The notes beneath the pieces are model-generated. The model saw nothing but the letters and a program-made list of their open reading frames with translations. It did not search any database and was not told where the DNA came from. Source: Phyllobacterium zundukense (GTDB lineage: Bacteria > Pseudomonadota > Alphaproteobacteria > Rhizobiales > Rhizobiaceae). From it: a DNA stretch of 64,000 nt. Positions 41,400-49,081 of the stretch are shown in pieces. Within the stretch, counting starts at the first letter, position 1. Each line of letters begins with the position of its first letter. The stretch spans positions 496,001 through 560,000 of the forward strand of contig NZ_CP017941.1 of NCBI RefSeq assembly GCF_002764115.1, written 5' to 3'. The position numbers were made by a program, and so were the translations under genes.

Positions 41400-42172
41400 T
41401 GACGGGCGAACTTGCGCGTGTCGCCGTGGTGACGGGGGGAACGACCGGGATCGGCCTTGAAATCGCAAGGTTCCTTTTGCGCTCAGGGTATCGGGTTGCG
41501 GTTTTCAGTCAGAGCCGGGATCATGTCCTGGCGGCCGAGGCGACGCTCGCCGAGGAATTTGGATCGGAGAACATTTTTGCCCGCACCGCAGATATTGCAA
41601 ATCACCAGGCGATCACAGCTTTTTTTGGTGAACTGACGGCTATATGGACCGCGCCCACGATCCTCGTTTGCAATGCGGGTATATCCCCAAAGGGTATAAA
41701 TGGCGCTGTACCTTTTACCGGTATTGGCCTTGACGAGTGGAACGAGGTGATCTCGATAAACCTGACCGGTGCAATGCTGTGCTGCCAGGCTGTGGTGCAA
41801 GGCATGGTTGAAGGCGGGTTTGGCCGTATTGTGCTCGTCGGCTCCGTGGCAGCGCGGGGCCGCCCGAAGATTGCAGGAACAAGTTATGTTGCCTCGAAAG
41901 CGGCTTTGTCAGGTTTGGCGCGAGCATTGATCGAGCCCTATTCCAGTCATGGCATTACGGTCAATCTCGTGGCCCCGGGGCGGATAATCACCGGTATGTC
42001 GGGGTCGGCGAACAGCCCGTCCAATCTGGCCGCTATTGAGCGTATCCCGTCGCGCCGTTTTGGCAAACCTGAGGAGGTGGCAGCGCTCGTCGCATTTCTC
42101 GTGGGCGAGTCCTCGGGTTTCATCAATGGCGCAACGATCGATATCAATGGCGGCGAATTTGTTGCCCCTTAG
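41399..42172 (+). CDS. Short-chain dehydrogenase/reductase, FabG-like
   Basis: The 257-residue protein has the classical SDR features: cofactor loop VVTGGTTGIGLEIA, NAGIS, catalytic Ser in LVGSVAARG, and YVASKAALSGLARAL with the Tyr-Lys pair. The C-terminal GFINGATIDINGGEF is typical. The first ATG overlaps the stop of the ThDP gene (GTGATGA), so both are translated together. It probably oxidises or reduces the intermediate made by its neighbours. Confidence 0.9.
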   Translation: MTGELARVAVVTGGTTGIGLEIARFLLRSGYRVAVFSQSRDHVLAAEATLAEEFGSENIFARTADIANHQAITAFFGELTAIWTAPTILVCNAGISPKGINGAVPFTGIGLDEWNEVISINLTGAMLCCQAVVQGMVEGGFGRIVLVGSVAARGRPKIAGTSYVASKAALSGLARALIEPYSSHGITVNLVAPGRIITGMSGSANSPSNLAAIERIPSRRFGKPEEVAALVAFLVGESSGFINGATIDINGGEFVAP

Positions 42173-42371
42173 ACGGCGGGCAGAAGATTAGAAACAAGCG
42201 GAGGCAATCCACTTTAGCAAACGACCTTGTCAAACTGTTGTGATGCGGCGTGGTGACATCCCATGCGAGCTCTGCCGAGTTTGACCACTGGTCAGGCCGC
42301 TACGATCGACCCCCGCCGCGGTCGAATTGGAACCAGGGTAAGGGGGCAAGCTGACCGAAAGGCGCATCCAG

Positions 42372-43091
42372 ATGAAACCAACGATCGCATTTTGTTCAGA
42401 CGATCCTGAGCTGTATCTGCTTTTGAGACACATCCTCGAAGCAGAAGGCTATGCAACCATCCTCATTGCTGCATTGTCCGAGATCAACGACGTCTTGACC
42501 GAAAACACGCCGCAAGCGATCGTCGTTGACTGTTCTGCCGGCAACTTTGACGCCATCGAACTGTGCGGGCAGATCAAATCCGATGATGCAACCAGGGGTA
42601 TTCCGATTGCGGCGCTCATAAGCCCTCAGAAGGCCGATCAATTTGTAAGATTGATAAATGCAGGCGTCGACGATGGGTTCGTCCGGCCGCTCGGACCAGA
42701 TAAGCTGTTGCATTTTCTGCGTAGGGCCACGTCAGGCATTCAAGATCGATCATCGGCCCAATTGCCGCACACTAAAGAAAAAATTCTGCGCCAAGGTGAT
42801 CTTGAGATCAATTTCGAAGCGCATTACGGAACATTCAAAGGGCGCAGGCTCGACCTGACCCCTATCGGATTTCGCCTGCTTCGTCATTTGCTGCAATATC
42901 CCAACTGCGTCCACAGCCGGGAAGAACTGGCGGATCTAATCTGGAACGACAGGAAGGAGACAAATCCGCGAATGGTGGACGTTCACGTGTCTCGTTTGAG
43001 AAAATCCCTGCAAACGGACCGGCGCCGATGCCCGATAAAAACCGTACGATCATATGGTTACATTCTTGAAGCCTCCACAGTAACCTCGTGA
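42372..43091 (+). CDS. OmpR-type response-regulator-like protein with atypical receiver (2)
   Basis: The 239-residue paralogue of 28909-29613 has the same plan: receiver-like domain with the acidic pair (CSDDPEL), an Asp in AIVVDCSAGNF, and DDGFVRPLGPDKL where the conserved Lys is Arg. The winged helix is RLDLTPIGFRLLRHLLQYPN, SREELADLIWND, VDVHVSRLRKSL and IKTVRSYGYIL. It follows the dehydrogenase by 200 bases and closes the metabolic island. No kinase gene lies near. The two regulators at both ends may act as a heterodimer or read the same site. Confidence 0.82.
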   Translation: MKPTIAFCSDDPELYLLLRHILEAEGYATILIAALSEINDVLTENTPQAIVVDCSAGNFDAIELCGQIKSDDATRGIPIAALISPQKADQFVRLINAGVDDGFVRPLGPDKLLHFLRRATSGIQDRSSAQLPHTKEKILRQGDLEINFEAHYGTFKGRRLDLTPIGFRLLRHLLQYPNCVHSREELADLIWNDRKETNPRMVDVHVSRLRKSLQTDRRRCPIKTVRSYGYILEASTVTS

Positions 43092-43434
43092 CAAGAGGCT
43101 TCACATGTCCGCGATACCTTAGACGTTGAAGGCTCAACTTGCTGTTCCGAAGCGAGCTCGCTTTGAGCCCGACCCGATACTTTTATTGGATCTATGTCTC
43201 TTTTTGTCTCGACGACCGCTGCAAAACGACGCGACCCGATGTAGTTACACAAGGCGGGGGCATTCAGTATCGGGCTATAGCGTCGAATCGACGGCTCGCT
43301 ATTTCCGCATCCTCCACCGGCCGCGAGTCGTCGCGATGCGCTTCTGCAGCCCCCTAGGCAGCCAGTGGCTTCACGATGAGTGGGTCGTCGGCAGGACCTC
43401 TGTCGCACGACGCCCTTGTCGAATATACCAATTG
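43092..43434. other. Gap between the metabolic island and hipBA
   Basis: About 340 bases without a gene I recognise. A + frame is open but has no coding character before the hipB ATG. The last 60 bases form the hipBA control region. Confidence 0.25.
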
Positions 43435-43446
43435 GTCATATATGAC
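43435..43446. promoter_or_regulatory. HipB operator-like palindrome
   Basis: GTCATATATGAC is a perfect 12-bp palindrome, 40 bases before the hipB ATG. GTCATATATAAC, one base different, occurs at 45129-45140 just after hipA. Confidence 0.55.
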
Positions 43447-43485
43447 GTGATAAATACTTTTAGTCACCGTATCTGGATAATTGCT

Positions 43486-43863
43486 ATGGGATCGCCAAAA
43501 TCAAAGTCCGCCCTTGAAAGACTTGGACACGACGTCCGCGGTGCTCGTTTGCGGCGCGGCATCGCCGTGGCCGATCTGGCAGTGCGTGCGGGCACGTCGC
43601 CGAGCACCGTCGCGCGCTTGGAAAAGGGGGATCCTGGTGTCGGAATCGGCACGCTCGCCGATATCCTGGTCGTGCTTGGTCTTGTCGACCGACTGGCCGA
43701 CCTGATCGACATCCGCAAGGACGATCTGGGTCTGGCGTTGACCGCCGAACGCCAGCCGCGTCGCGGACGGTCTTTTGCGACCACACTGCGCAGGCAGAAG
43801 GCGAAGGGTAAGACGGCACAGGATGATCCGGATGTCGTCGATCCGGAAGGCGCGTCATTCTGA
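43486..43863 (+). CDS. hipB: HipB-type XRE antitoxin
   Basis: The protein is 125 residues from MGSPKSKSALERLGHDVRGA. The helix-turn-helix is ARLRRGIAVADLAVRAGTSP, then STVARLEKGDPGVGIGTLAD. It binds operator DNA and the toxin kinase. The C-terminal 50 residues are basic and probably disordered. It is longer than E. coli HipB (88 residues), common in alphaproteobacteria. Its stop overlaps the hipA start as TGATG. Confidence 0.88.
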   Translation: MGSPKSKSALERLGHDVRGARLRRGIAVADLAVRAGTSPSTVARLEKGDPGVGIGTLADILVVLGLVDRLADLIDIRKDDLGLALTAERQPRRGRSFATTLRRQKAKGKTAQDDPDVVDPEGASF

Positions 43864-45095
43864 TGCCCGACTTCAACGCCCATGTCGTTCTCGGCGAGAG
43901 CCTGACACCTGTTGGTCAACTGCGTTTCACGCAGGCCGGGCCGCGGCAGTTCTCGACCTTCGCCTATGACCCCGCCTGGATCGAGAATCCCCGCGCCTTT
44001 GCCGTGCAGCCGACCTTTCCCCTTCAAGCTGGGCCATTTCACACATCCGGCCAATCCGCAAACATACGCGACGCACTGGCGGGCGTCTTCGCCGACGCCG
44101 CGCCAGACAGCTGGGGCCGCAGGCTTCTCGAACGCGCCTATGGCAACGGCCTTTCCGAATTCGAGTATCTGACGCTTTCCGATGATACCTGCCGGCAGGG
44201 GGCGCTGCGGTTTCTGGACGACAGCGGAGAAATCATCCGGGGTGGCGCGGCCGACGCCGTACCGCGTCTGGTCGATCTGGAGGCCATCACCGCCATCGCC
44301 CGCGCCTATGAGCAGGGCAAGGAGATATCCCCCGAGGACATGCAGGCGCTCGCCGGCGCTGGCGGTTCCGGCGGCGCACGTCCCAAGGCCAATGTCCGGG
44401 ACGGCGAGACGCTCTGGCTTGCCAAATTCACCTCGGTCCACGACCAGCAGCCAATCGAATGCGTCGAGGTGGCAACGCTCCGCCTCGCCCGGGCCTGCGG
44501 GATCCGCACGCCGGAGGTCAGGCTGGAACTGGCCGATACACCGTTTCCAGTGGCTCTGGTCCAGCGGTTCGACCGGCGCGGGACCGCACGTATTCCCTAT
44601 ATCTCGGCCCGCACCGCTTTGGGGAAGACAGGAACCGAGCTCGGTTCCTATACGGAGATCGTCGACTTCATGCGGGCAAACGCCGCCGATCCACAGGGAG
44701 ATTTCCGCGAACTCTTTCTGCGCCTGATCTTCACGATCCTCGTGTCAAACAAGGATGATCATCTGAAGAATCACGGTTTCCTTTATGTGGGGGCCGGTCG
44801 CTGGCGATTGTCTCCGGTTTTCGATGTGAACCCCGCACCTGATCGCAATCCGCATCTCGAATCGGCGATCCTTGAGGGCGGCGCGCATGACCGGTCGATC
44901 CGTCTGGCCTTCGAAGCCTGCGAGTTCTTTGAAATCGCCGAGACGGATGCGCGTCAGATGATCCGCGAGACGGCGCAACGCATTTCCGGGGAATGGCGAG
45001 ATGCTCTTCGCGAGGTGGGCGTTTCCGGTACGCTGGCGCGCGAATATGAAGCCGCCTTCGTAAACGACCAGACTGAGATAGCGCTCGCTTTTTAA
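43863..45095 (+). CDS. hipA: HipA-type serine/threonine kinase toxin
   Basis: HipA kinases phosphorylate glutamyl- or tryptophanyl-tRNA synthetase or similar targets and slow growth. The 410-residue protein shows the HipA N-terminal part (DALAGVFADAAPDSWGRRLL), the glycine-rich loop AGAGGSGGARPKANV near residue 170, and the catalytic loop FTILVSNKDDHLKNHGFLY with Asp and Asn near residues 298-304. SPVFDVNPAP supplies the metal-binding Asp. All kinase residues are present, so it is probably active when free. It is coupled to hipB. Confidence 0.9.
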   Translation: MPDFNAHVVLGESLTPVGQLRFTQAGPRQFSTFAYDPAWIENPRAFAVQPTFPLQAGPFHTSGQSANIRDALAGVFADAAPDSWGRRLLERAYGNGLSEFEYLTLSDDTCRQGALRFLDDSGEIIRGGAADAVPRLVDLEAITAIARAYEQGKEISPEDMQALAGAGGSGGARPKANVRDGETLWLAKFTSVHDQQPIECVEVATLRLARACGIRTPEVRLELADTPFPVALVQRFDRRGTARIPYISARTALGKTGTELGSYTEIVDFMRANAADPQGDFRELFLRLIFTILVSNKDDHLKNHGFLYVGAGRWRLSPVFDVNPAPDRNPHLESAILEGGAHDRSIRLAFEACEFFEIAETDARQMIRETAQRISGEWRDALREVGVSGTLAREYEAAFVNDQTEIALAF

Positions 45096-45128
45096 TTTCC
45101 AGATATGCACGATAAAACATGATAACTT

Positions 45129-45140
45129 GTCATATATAAC
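45129..45140. repeat. Second copy of the hip operator-like sequence, after hipA
   Basis: GTCATATATAAC resembles GTCATATATGAC at 43435-43446. It lies 34 bases after the hipA stop. It may be a second HipB site, or mark the end of a unit inserted with hipBA. Confidence 0.45.
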
Positions 45141-45467
45141 ACATTATACCTGCAGTGTGGTTGAGAATATGATCTGAGTTGGTCCTGATTATCGTCCATC
45201 TCACATGCGCAATAATTCCCTAGTCCGCCTAATCTTTCGCAACCAGCAACCCCACGGCGCTGAAGTTTGAGCCATAATCAATATTCCATATCAATTGGAT
45301 AAGTTCGACGAAATCGCTGCACGAGCACGATTTGGGTGGATCACTGCGCTTTTCAGCTCGATTTCGTATGTGTATCCAAATCTTAGCTTTGCTGAGCATA
45401 AGGAGGTGTTTTTTGCGTGATGTCAGGTTAACGTTTCGTCATCGATTTGGGATGTAATCGCCGCAGG
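45141..45467. other. Gap before the IS6-type transposase
   Basis: It should contain the left end of the IS, but I could not find an inverted repeat partner after the transposase gene. A + frame from a TTG near 45296 (LDKFDEIAARARFGWITALF) looks protein-like over about 40 codons, and may be a gene end. Confidence 0.25.
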
Positions 45468-46172
45468 ATGAATGTTCCTTCCATTCGCTACAAGCGCCAT
45501 CGATTTCCTGCTTCAATCATTGCTCATGCGGTGTGGCTGTACTACCGGTTTCCCTTGAGCCTGCGGCATATCGAGGAATTGCTGCTCGAGCGTGGGATCA
45601 GGGTGTCGTATGAGACGGTCCGGCAGTGGACACGAAAGTTCGGGTCGGAATATGCTCGCCGGATTCGAAGAAAGCCTCCATCATCACAAGATATCTGGTA
45701 TCTGGACGAAGCCGCCGTCAGCATCAATGGTAAAAGACACTGGCTCTGGCGTGCCGTGGATCAGGATGGATATGTTCTCGACGAAATCGTTCAAAACCGG
45801 CGCAACACCAAGGCTGCACGGCGGTTGCTGACACGGCTTATGCGGAAGCAAGGTATCCTGCCGAAGCGAATGATCACCGACAAGTTGCGCTCCTACGGAG
45901 CCGCCAGACGCCAGGTCATGGCCAACGTTGAGCATCGCTCGCACAAAGGGTTAAACAATCGGGCGGAGAATTCTCACCTGCCGTTGCGAAAATGGGAGCG
46001 AGTGATGCAGGGTTTCCGATCATCGGGAAGCTTGCAGCGGTTTATCTCGATCTTCTCTACCGTCCGCAACCTCTTCGTTCCACCCCACTCACGACGTTCG
46101 GCATGCCAGATTTATCTCCACCGCCTGAATGCCATGGCAGAGTGGAAAGCCATGGCAGAAGCACTCGCCTGA
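45468..46172 (+). CDS. IS6-family transposase
   Basis: The 234-residue DDE transposase has a helix-turn-helix (LSLRHIEELLLERGIRVSYE) and the catalytic residues in DIWYLDEAAVSINGKRHWLW (Asp), RMITDKLRSYGAARR (Asp) and HKGLNNRAENSHLPLRKWER (Glu). The length and motifs fit the IS26/IS6 family, which moves by forming cointegrates and produces 8-bp duplications. The ATG at 45468 was chosen since the family start is MNVPSIRYKRHRF. The frame is intact. IS6 copies often bring neighbouring genes together, so it may explain the junction between hipBA and the secretion locus. Confidence 0.9.
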   Translation: MNVPSIRYKRHRFPASIIAHAVWLYYRFPLSLRHIEELLLERGIRVSYETVRQWTRKFGSEYARRIRRKPPSSQDIWYLDEAAVSINGKRHWLWRAVDQDGYVLDEIVQNRRNTKAARRLLTRLMRKQGILPKRMITDKLRSYGAARRQVMANVEHRSHKGLNNRAENSHLPLRKWERVMQGFRSSGSLQRFISIFSTVRNLFVPPHSRRSACQIYLHRLNAMAEWKAMAEALA

Positions 46173-46284
46173 AATCAACAGGGCGACCATCCTCGTGACA
46201 AGCGCATCAGAGACTGCGACGGTTACTTGAGACTCTGGTGCTTCCAGAAACCAAAGCAATCGCTCCCCAAGCGCAGGTTGGAGG

Positions 46285-46389
46285 CTATTCCGCGATGAAA
46301 AACCAGGCGAACAACGCTAACGCGACGAAGACTGACACGATCCAAAAGAGCTCTTTGGCTCTGAAAAAACGTTCTCCACCAGTTCCCAT
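46285..46389 (-). CDS. Very small membrane protein, 34 residues
   Basis: The minus-strand frame reads MGTGGERFFRAKELFWIVSV and continues FVALALFAWFFIAE, then TAG. One membrane helix follows a short basic start. A GAGG site lies seven bases before the ATG. No other frame in this region looks more plausible. It may be a small regulator or accessory subunit, but nothing in the neighbourhood names a partner. Confidence 0.45.
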   Translation of the reverse strand: MGTGGERFFRAKELFWIVSVFVALALFAWFFIAE

Positions 46390-46696
46390 CGTCGATCCTC
46401 GTTTTTTGCGCGTTCACTGGTGTGATGATTGCTTCCGCACCAGCCAACTTGATCAGTGCTTGGTTAGCAATTTAAATGAATTAAAGCATCGCATCCATAT
46501 TATAGCAAGTGCTATCTTGCAGCGGAAACGCATTGAAATTTACCCGGGATCATTTCGACAGCACCCCCAACCCGAAAGCCGTACAATCGCCTAATCCCAA
46601 TTGATTATTAGGACGCTTCAAGTGGCTAGTAGTAATTTATGCAATGTATGTGCCTAATAGCGAAAAAGCCGGAAAGGCATGGGGGAGGCGTAATGA
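46390..46696. other. Gap before the NarL-type regulator
   Basis: A+T-rich from about 46590 on, without recognisable gene, holding the promoter of the regulator. No terminator was identified. Confidence 0.25.
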
Positions 46697-47371
46697 ATGA
46701 GTCCGATTTCAATCGCGTTAGTAGATGACCACCCATTAATGCTGTCGGGTGTGGTCAGTTTGTTCGAACGCAATGACGACTTTGTTGTCGTTGCCAAAGG
46801 GACCACGGCTGACGAGGCGCTGCAAATCAATCGAGATTTTTTCCCGAACGTCATGGTCCTTGACCTGTTCATGCCCGGCAATGTCTTTGACGTCATTTCA
46901 GAAATCGTCAGGACGTCGCGGGGCTCGAAAGTAGTAGCCTTTACTGCGATGACGGGAAGCGATTATGCGGTGCGCGCGCTCAATGCCGGAGCGAGTGGTT
47001 ACGTCCTGAAGGGCAGCAGTGCTGAAGAACTTATTCAGGGGGTGCGGGCGGCACATTGCGGCGAAACCTACATCACCCCCGGCTTTGCCTGCAAGGTGAT
47101 CGAAGCCTTGAGAATTGCCTCGCTGCGAAAGGCAGCAAATGCGCCTATCAAGCTCAGCTTGCGCGAAGAACAGATAGTGCGTCTGTTGTTGCGCGGCTAT
47201 ACGAACCGCCAGATTTCGGTCGGATTAGGTATTGGCGAAAAAACAGTCAAGAACTACATGACAATCCTCATGCAAAAACTGCACGCGCGCAACCGACTGG
47301 AAGTCCTGATCGCGGCACAGAAACTTGAGGTTGATAATCGGGGCGAGAATGAATCGATCTCTCGCCACTAG
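46697..47371 (+). CDS. NarL/FixJ-type response regulator
   Basis: The 224-residue protein has a complete receiver: acidic pair in IALVDDHPLML, phosphoacceptor Asp in NVMVLDLFMPGN, Thr in VVAFTAMTGS and Lys in SGYVLKGSSAEE. The C-terminal LuxR-type helix-turn-helix is KLSLREEQIVRLLLRGYTNR, then KTVKNYMTILMQKL. It belongs with the histidine kinase at 47368-48825 of the opposite strand; their stop codons share the bases CTAG. Likely targets are the secretion genes that start at 49082, because the kinase and the peroxidase gene diverge from one control region. Confidence 0.92.
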   Translation: MSPISIALVDDHPLMLSGVVSLFERNDDFVVVAKGTTADEALQINRDFFPNVMVLDLFMPGNVFDVISEIVRTSRGSKVVAFTAMTGSDYAVRALNAGASGYVLKGSSAEELIQGVRAAHCGETYITPGFACKVIEALRIASLRKAANAPIKLSLREEQIVRLLLRGYTNRQISVGLGIGEKTVKNYMTILMQKLHARNRLEVLIAAQKLEVDNRGENESISRH

Positions 47372-48825
47372 GCGCTGTTGCTTTCCAGCGGGATTGTTAC
47401 GATGAGCCGGGCGCCGATGCCCTGCTCATGCTGGAATTGCATCGTACCACCAAATGCCTCGACACGGTTGCGAACACCCTGAAGCCCCAAAGGATGCCGG
47501 CGCCCGGTTGGAACCGTCGTCTGACCAGATCCAGGGCCGGCGTCGCTTACAACGACCTTGATCGTCTTCTCGTCTGCAGAAGCCATGACGCGTTGTTCGC
47601 GGCCCCCCGCATGGCGAAAAGTATTGTTCAATCCTTCTTGAACCATTCTGTAAAGGCAGATCTTCAACGGATGGGTAACACGCTCGGGGAGGGAGCTGAA
47701 GGCCGCATCGACGAGCGATCCGGTGGCATATTCATGGCGTTTGACGGCAACACGCAGGGCCTCCTCAAGCGACAGGTTCTCGATCTCCGGGAGTACCAGC
47801 CCGGTTGAAAGTTCGCGCAGCTCAGACAGGACCTGTTGCGCCAGGCGCGCCGGGTCCAGTTCACTCGATGTTTGCGCTTGGCCGGAATTCCGGTCGGCAT
47901 CGACCCCGCCTTTGCCCAATTGCAAGATCAACAGACTAAGCAATTGAACGGGCCCGTCATGCAGATCCGAGCCGATACGATTGAGCAGGGTTTCGTTGGA
48001 TTTGCTCGCATCCATTCGCGCTCTGTCGGCAGTCTTGCGAAGTTTCCTGTTCTGTTCTGCGAGCGCCTGTGCTTTTTCAAGTTGTGTTTTCAATATGGCA
48101 CGCTGGCTATCGATGATGTTGCTTGCCCGGCGGACGATGAGGAAGAGCAGTCCCATGATTGCAAGGGTGGTCGCTCCGACAATAGCCCAGGTGTTACGCT
48201 GGGCCCGGTCCCGCTGGGCGACGAACTCTCCGGCCTCCTCGTAGAGTTCGCCAACGGCGATCACTTCGCGAGTACCTGTACGATAAATTGGGGCATAGAT
48301 TTCAATAAGCGGCCGCTCGCTTTCTTGCGGTGCTTCTGCGTCGTCATCATGTCTTTCCTCCAGCTGTGCAATGACTGCACCGGCAAAGGCTTGTTCAATG
48401 TCGTGCGAGGGAAGTTTCTTGCCCATCAGGGATTTGTCGGTGCTGTAGATAGCTGTCCCGTCGCGACGCCAGATTCTGAAACCCTCGACGCGCTTGGCGA
48501 GATCCGTACCGATCAAAAGCTCATCAAGCTCCTTCTGCCGGTCAGCAGGGACCTGAGGCCCATCAGGCGTCTCCTCGATATGGCGAGCCAGATACCCCTC
48601 CATATAGAGCGCGCCGGATTCGGCCCGGCTGCGAAGTTGGCCGGACGCGATCTGTAAATTTAGCCACTCCCCGAGAATTGCCATTGATCCGCACACGATG
48701 AGCGCGGCAACAACGAGAAATTGCGATGTCAGTCCAAGTCCCTGCCAGTAGCGGGATTCCGGACGAAATCCCGAAAGACCGTCTCCTTGCTTTGGGTCGG
48801 AAGTCACGTTGTCCTTTGGGCCCAA
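47368..48825 (-). CDS. Sensor histidine kinase, NarX/DegS type
   Basis: The 485-residue inner-membrane kinase has one helix near residues 33-54, a periplasmic sensor part of about 160 residues with conserved EIYAPIYRTGTREVIAVGEL, a second helix near 217-236, a coiled coil (AILKTQLEKAQALAEQNRKL), and the HisKA_3 phosphorylation motif NRIGSDLHDGPVQLLSLLIL with the His. The ATP-binding domain shows RMVQEGLNNTFRHAGG, VSDAGPGSG and HPLGLQGVRNRVEAFGG. The periplasmic part resembles sensors of NarX-like kinases but its ligand is unknown. It partners the NarL-type regulator. Confidence 0.92.
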   Translation of the reverse strand: MGPKDNVTSDPKQGDGLSGFRPESRYWQGLGLTSQFLVVAALIVCGSMAILGEWLNLQIASGQLRSRAESGALYMEGYLARHIEETPDGPQVPADRQKELDELLIGTDLAKRVEGFRIWRRDGTAIYSTDKSLMGKKLPSHDIEQAFAGAVIAQLEERHDDDAEAPQESERPLIEIYAPIYRTGTREVIAVGELYEEAGEFVAQRDRAQRNTWAIVGATTLAIMGLLFLIVRRASNIIDSQRAILKTQLEKAQALAEQNRKLRKTADRARMDASKSNETLLNRIGSDLHDGPVQLLSLLILQLGKGGVDADRNSGQAQTSSELDPARLAQQVLSELRELSTGLVLPEIENLSLEEALRVAVKRHEYATGSLVDAAFSSLPERVTHPLKICLYRMVQEGLNNTFRHAGGREQRVMASADEKTIKVVVSDAGPGSGQTTVPTGRRHPLGLQGVRNRVEAFGGTMQFQHEQGIGARLIVTIPLESNSA

Positions 48826-49081
48826 AGTCCCGTCCTTTCTTTGACGAAAGTCTTTGCAAGTGACTGGACCTTCCGAACTATCAAGTTTGTTCCCCCGCCC
48901 ACATTATTCCAGCATCGAAACTCGTGCCGAAGTTCTTCTTGGCAGTGTGACCCTTTGTACTGGGTGTGGTCAAGAGAAACCAAGTTACGGAGTCAAGTAA
49001 ATTGCGCCAGAGCGTATCGGCGTTTCGTGAATCTATTGTCCCAAGCGGCAATTCTTGTGTGGGACCAACGGGAGAGTAAAA
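48826..49081. promoter_or_regulatory. Divergent control region between the kinase and the peroxidase gene
   Basis: The 256 bases separate two outward-facing genes. ACTTGG (about 48958) and CCAAGT (about 48979) form a short inverted pair. A ribosome site GGGAGAG precedes the peroxidase ATG at 49082. No gene is visible. Confidence 0.4.

Noticed and set aside
45350..46300. Terminal inverted repeats of the IS6-family element
   Set aside because: I looked for matching ends around the transposase gene and found no pair I could trust, so the element limits are left open.
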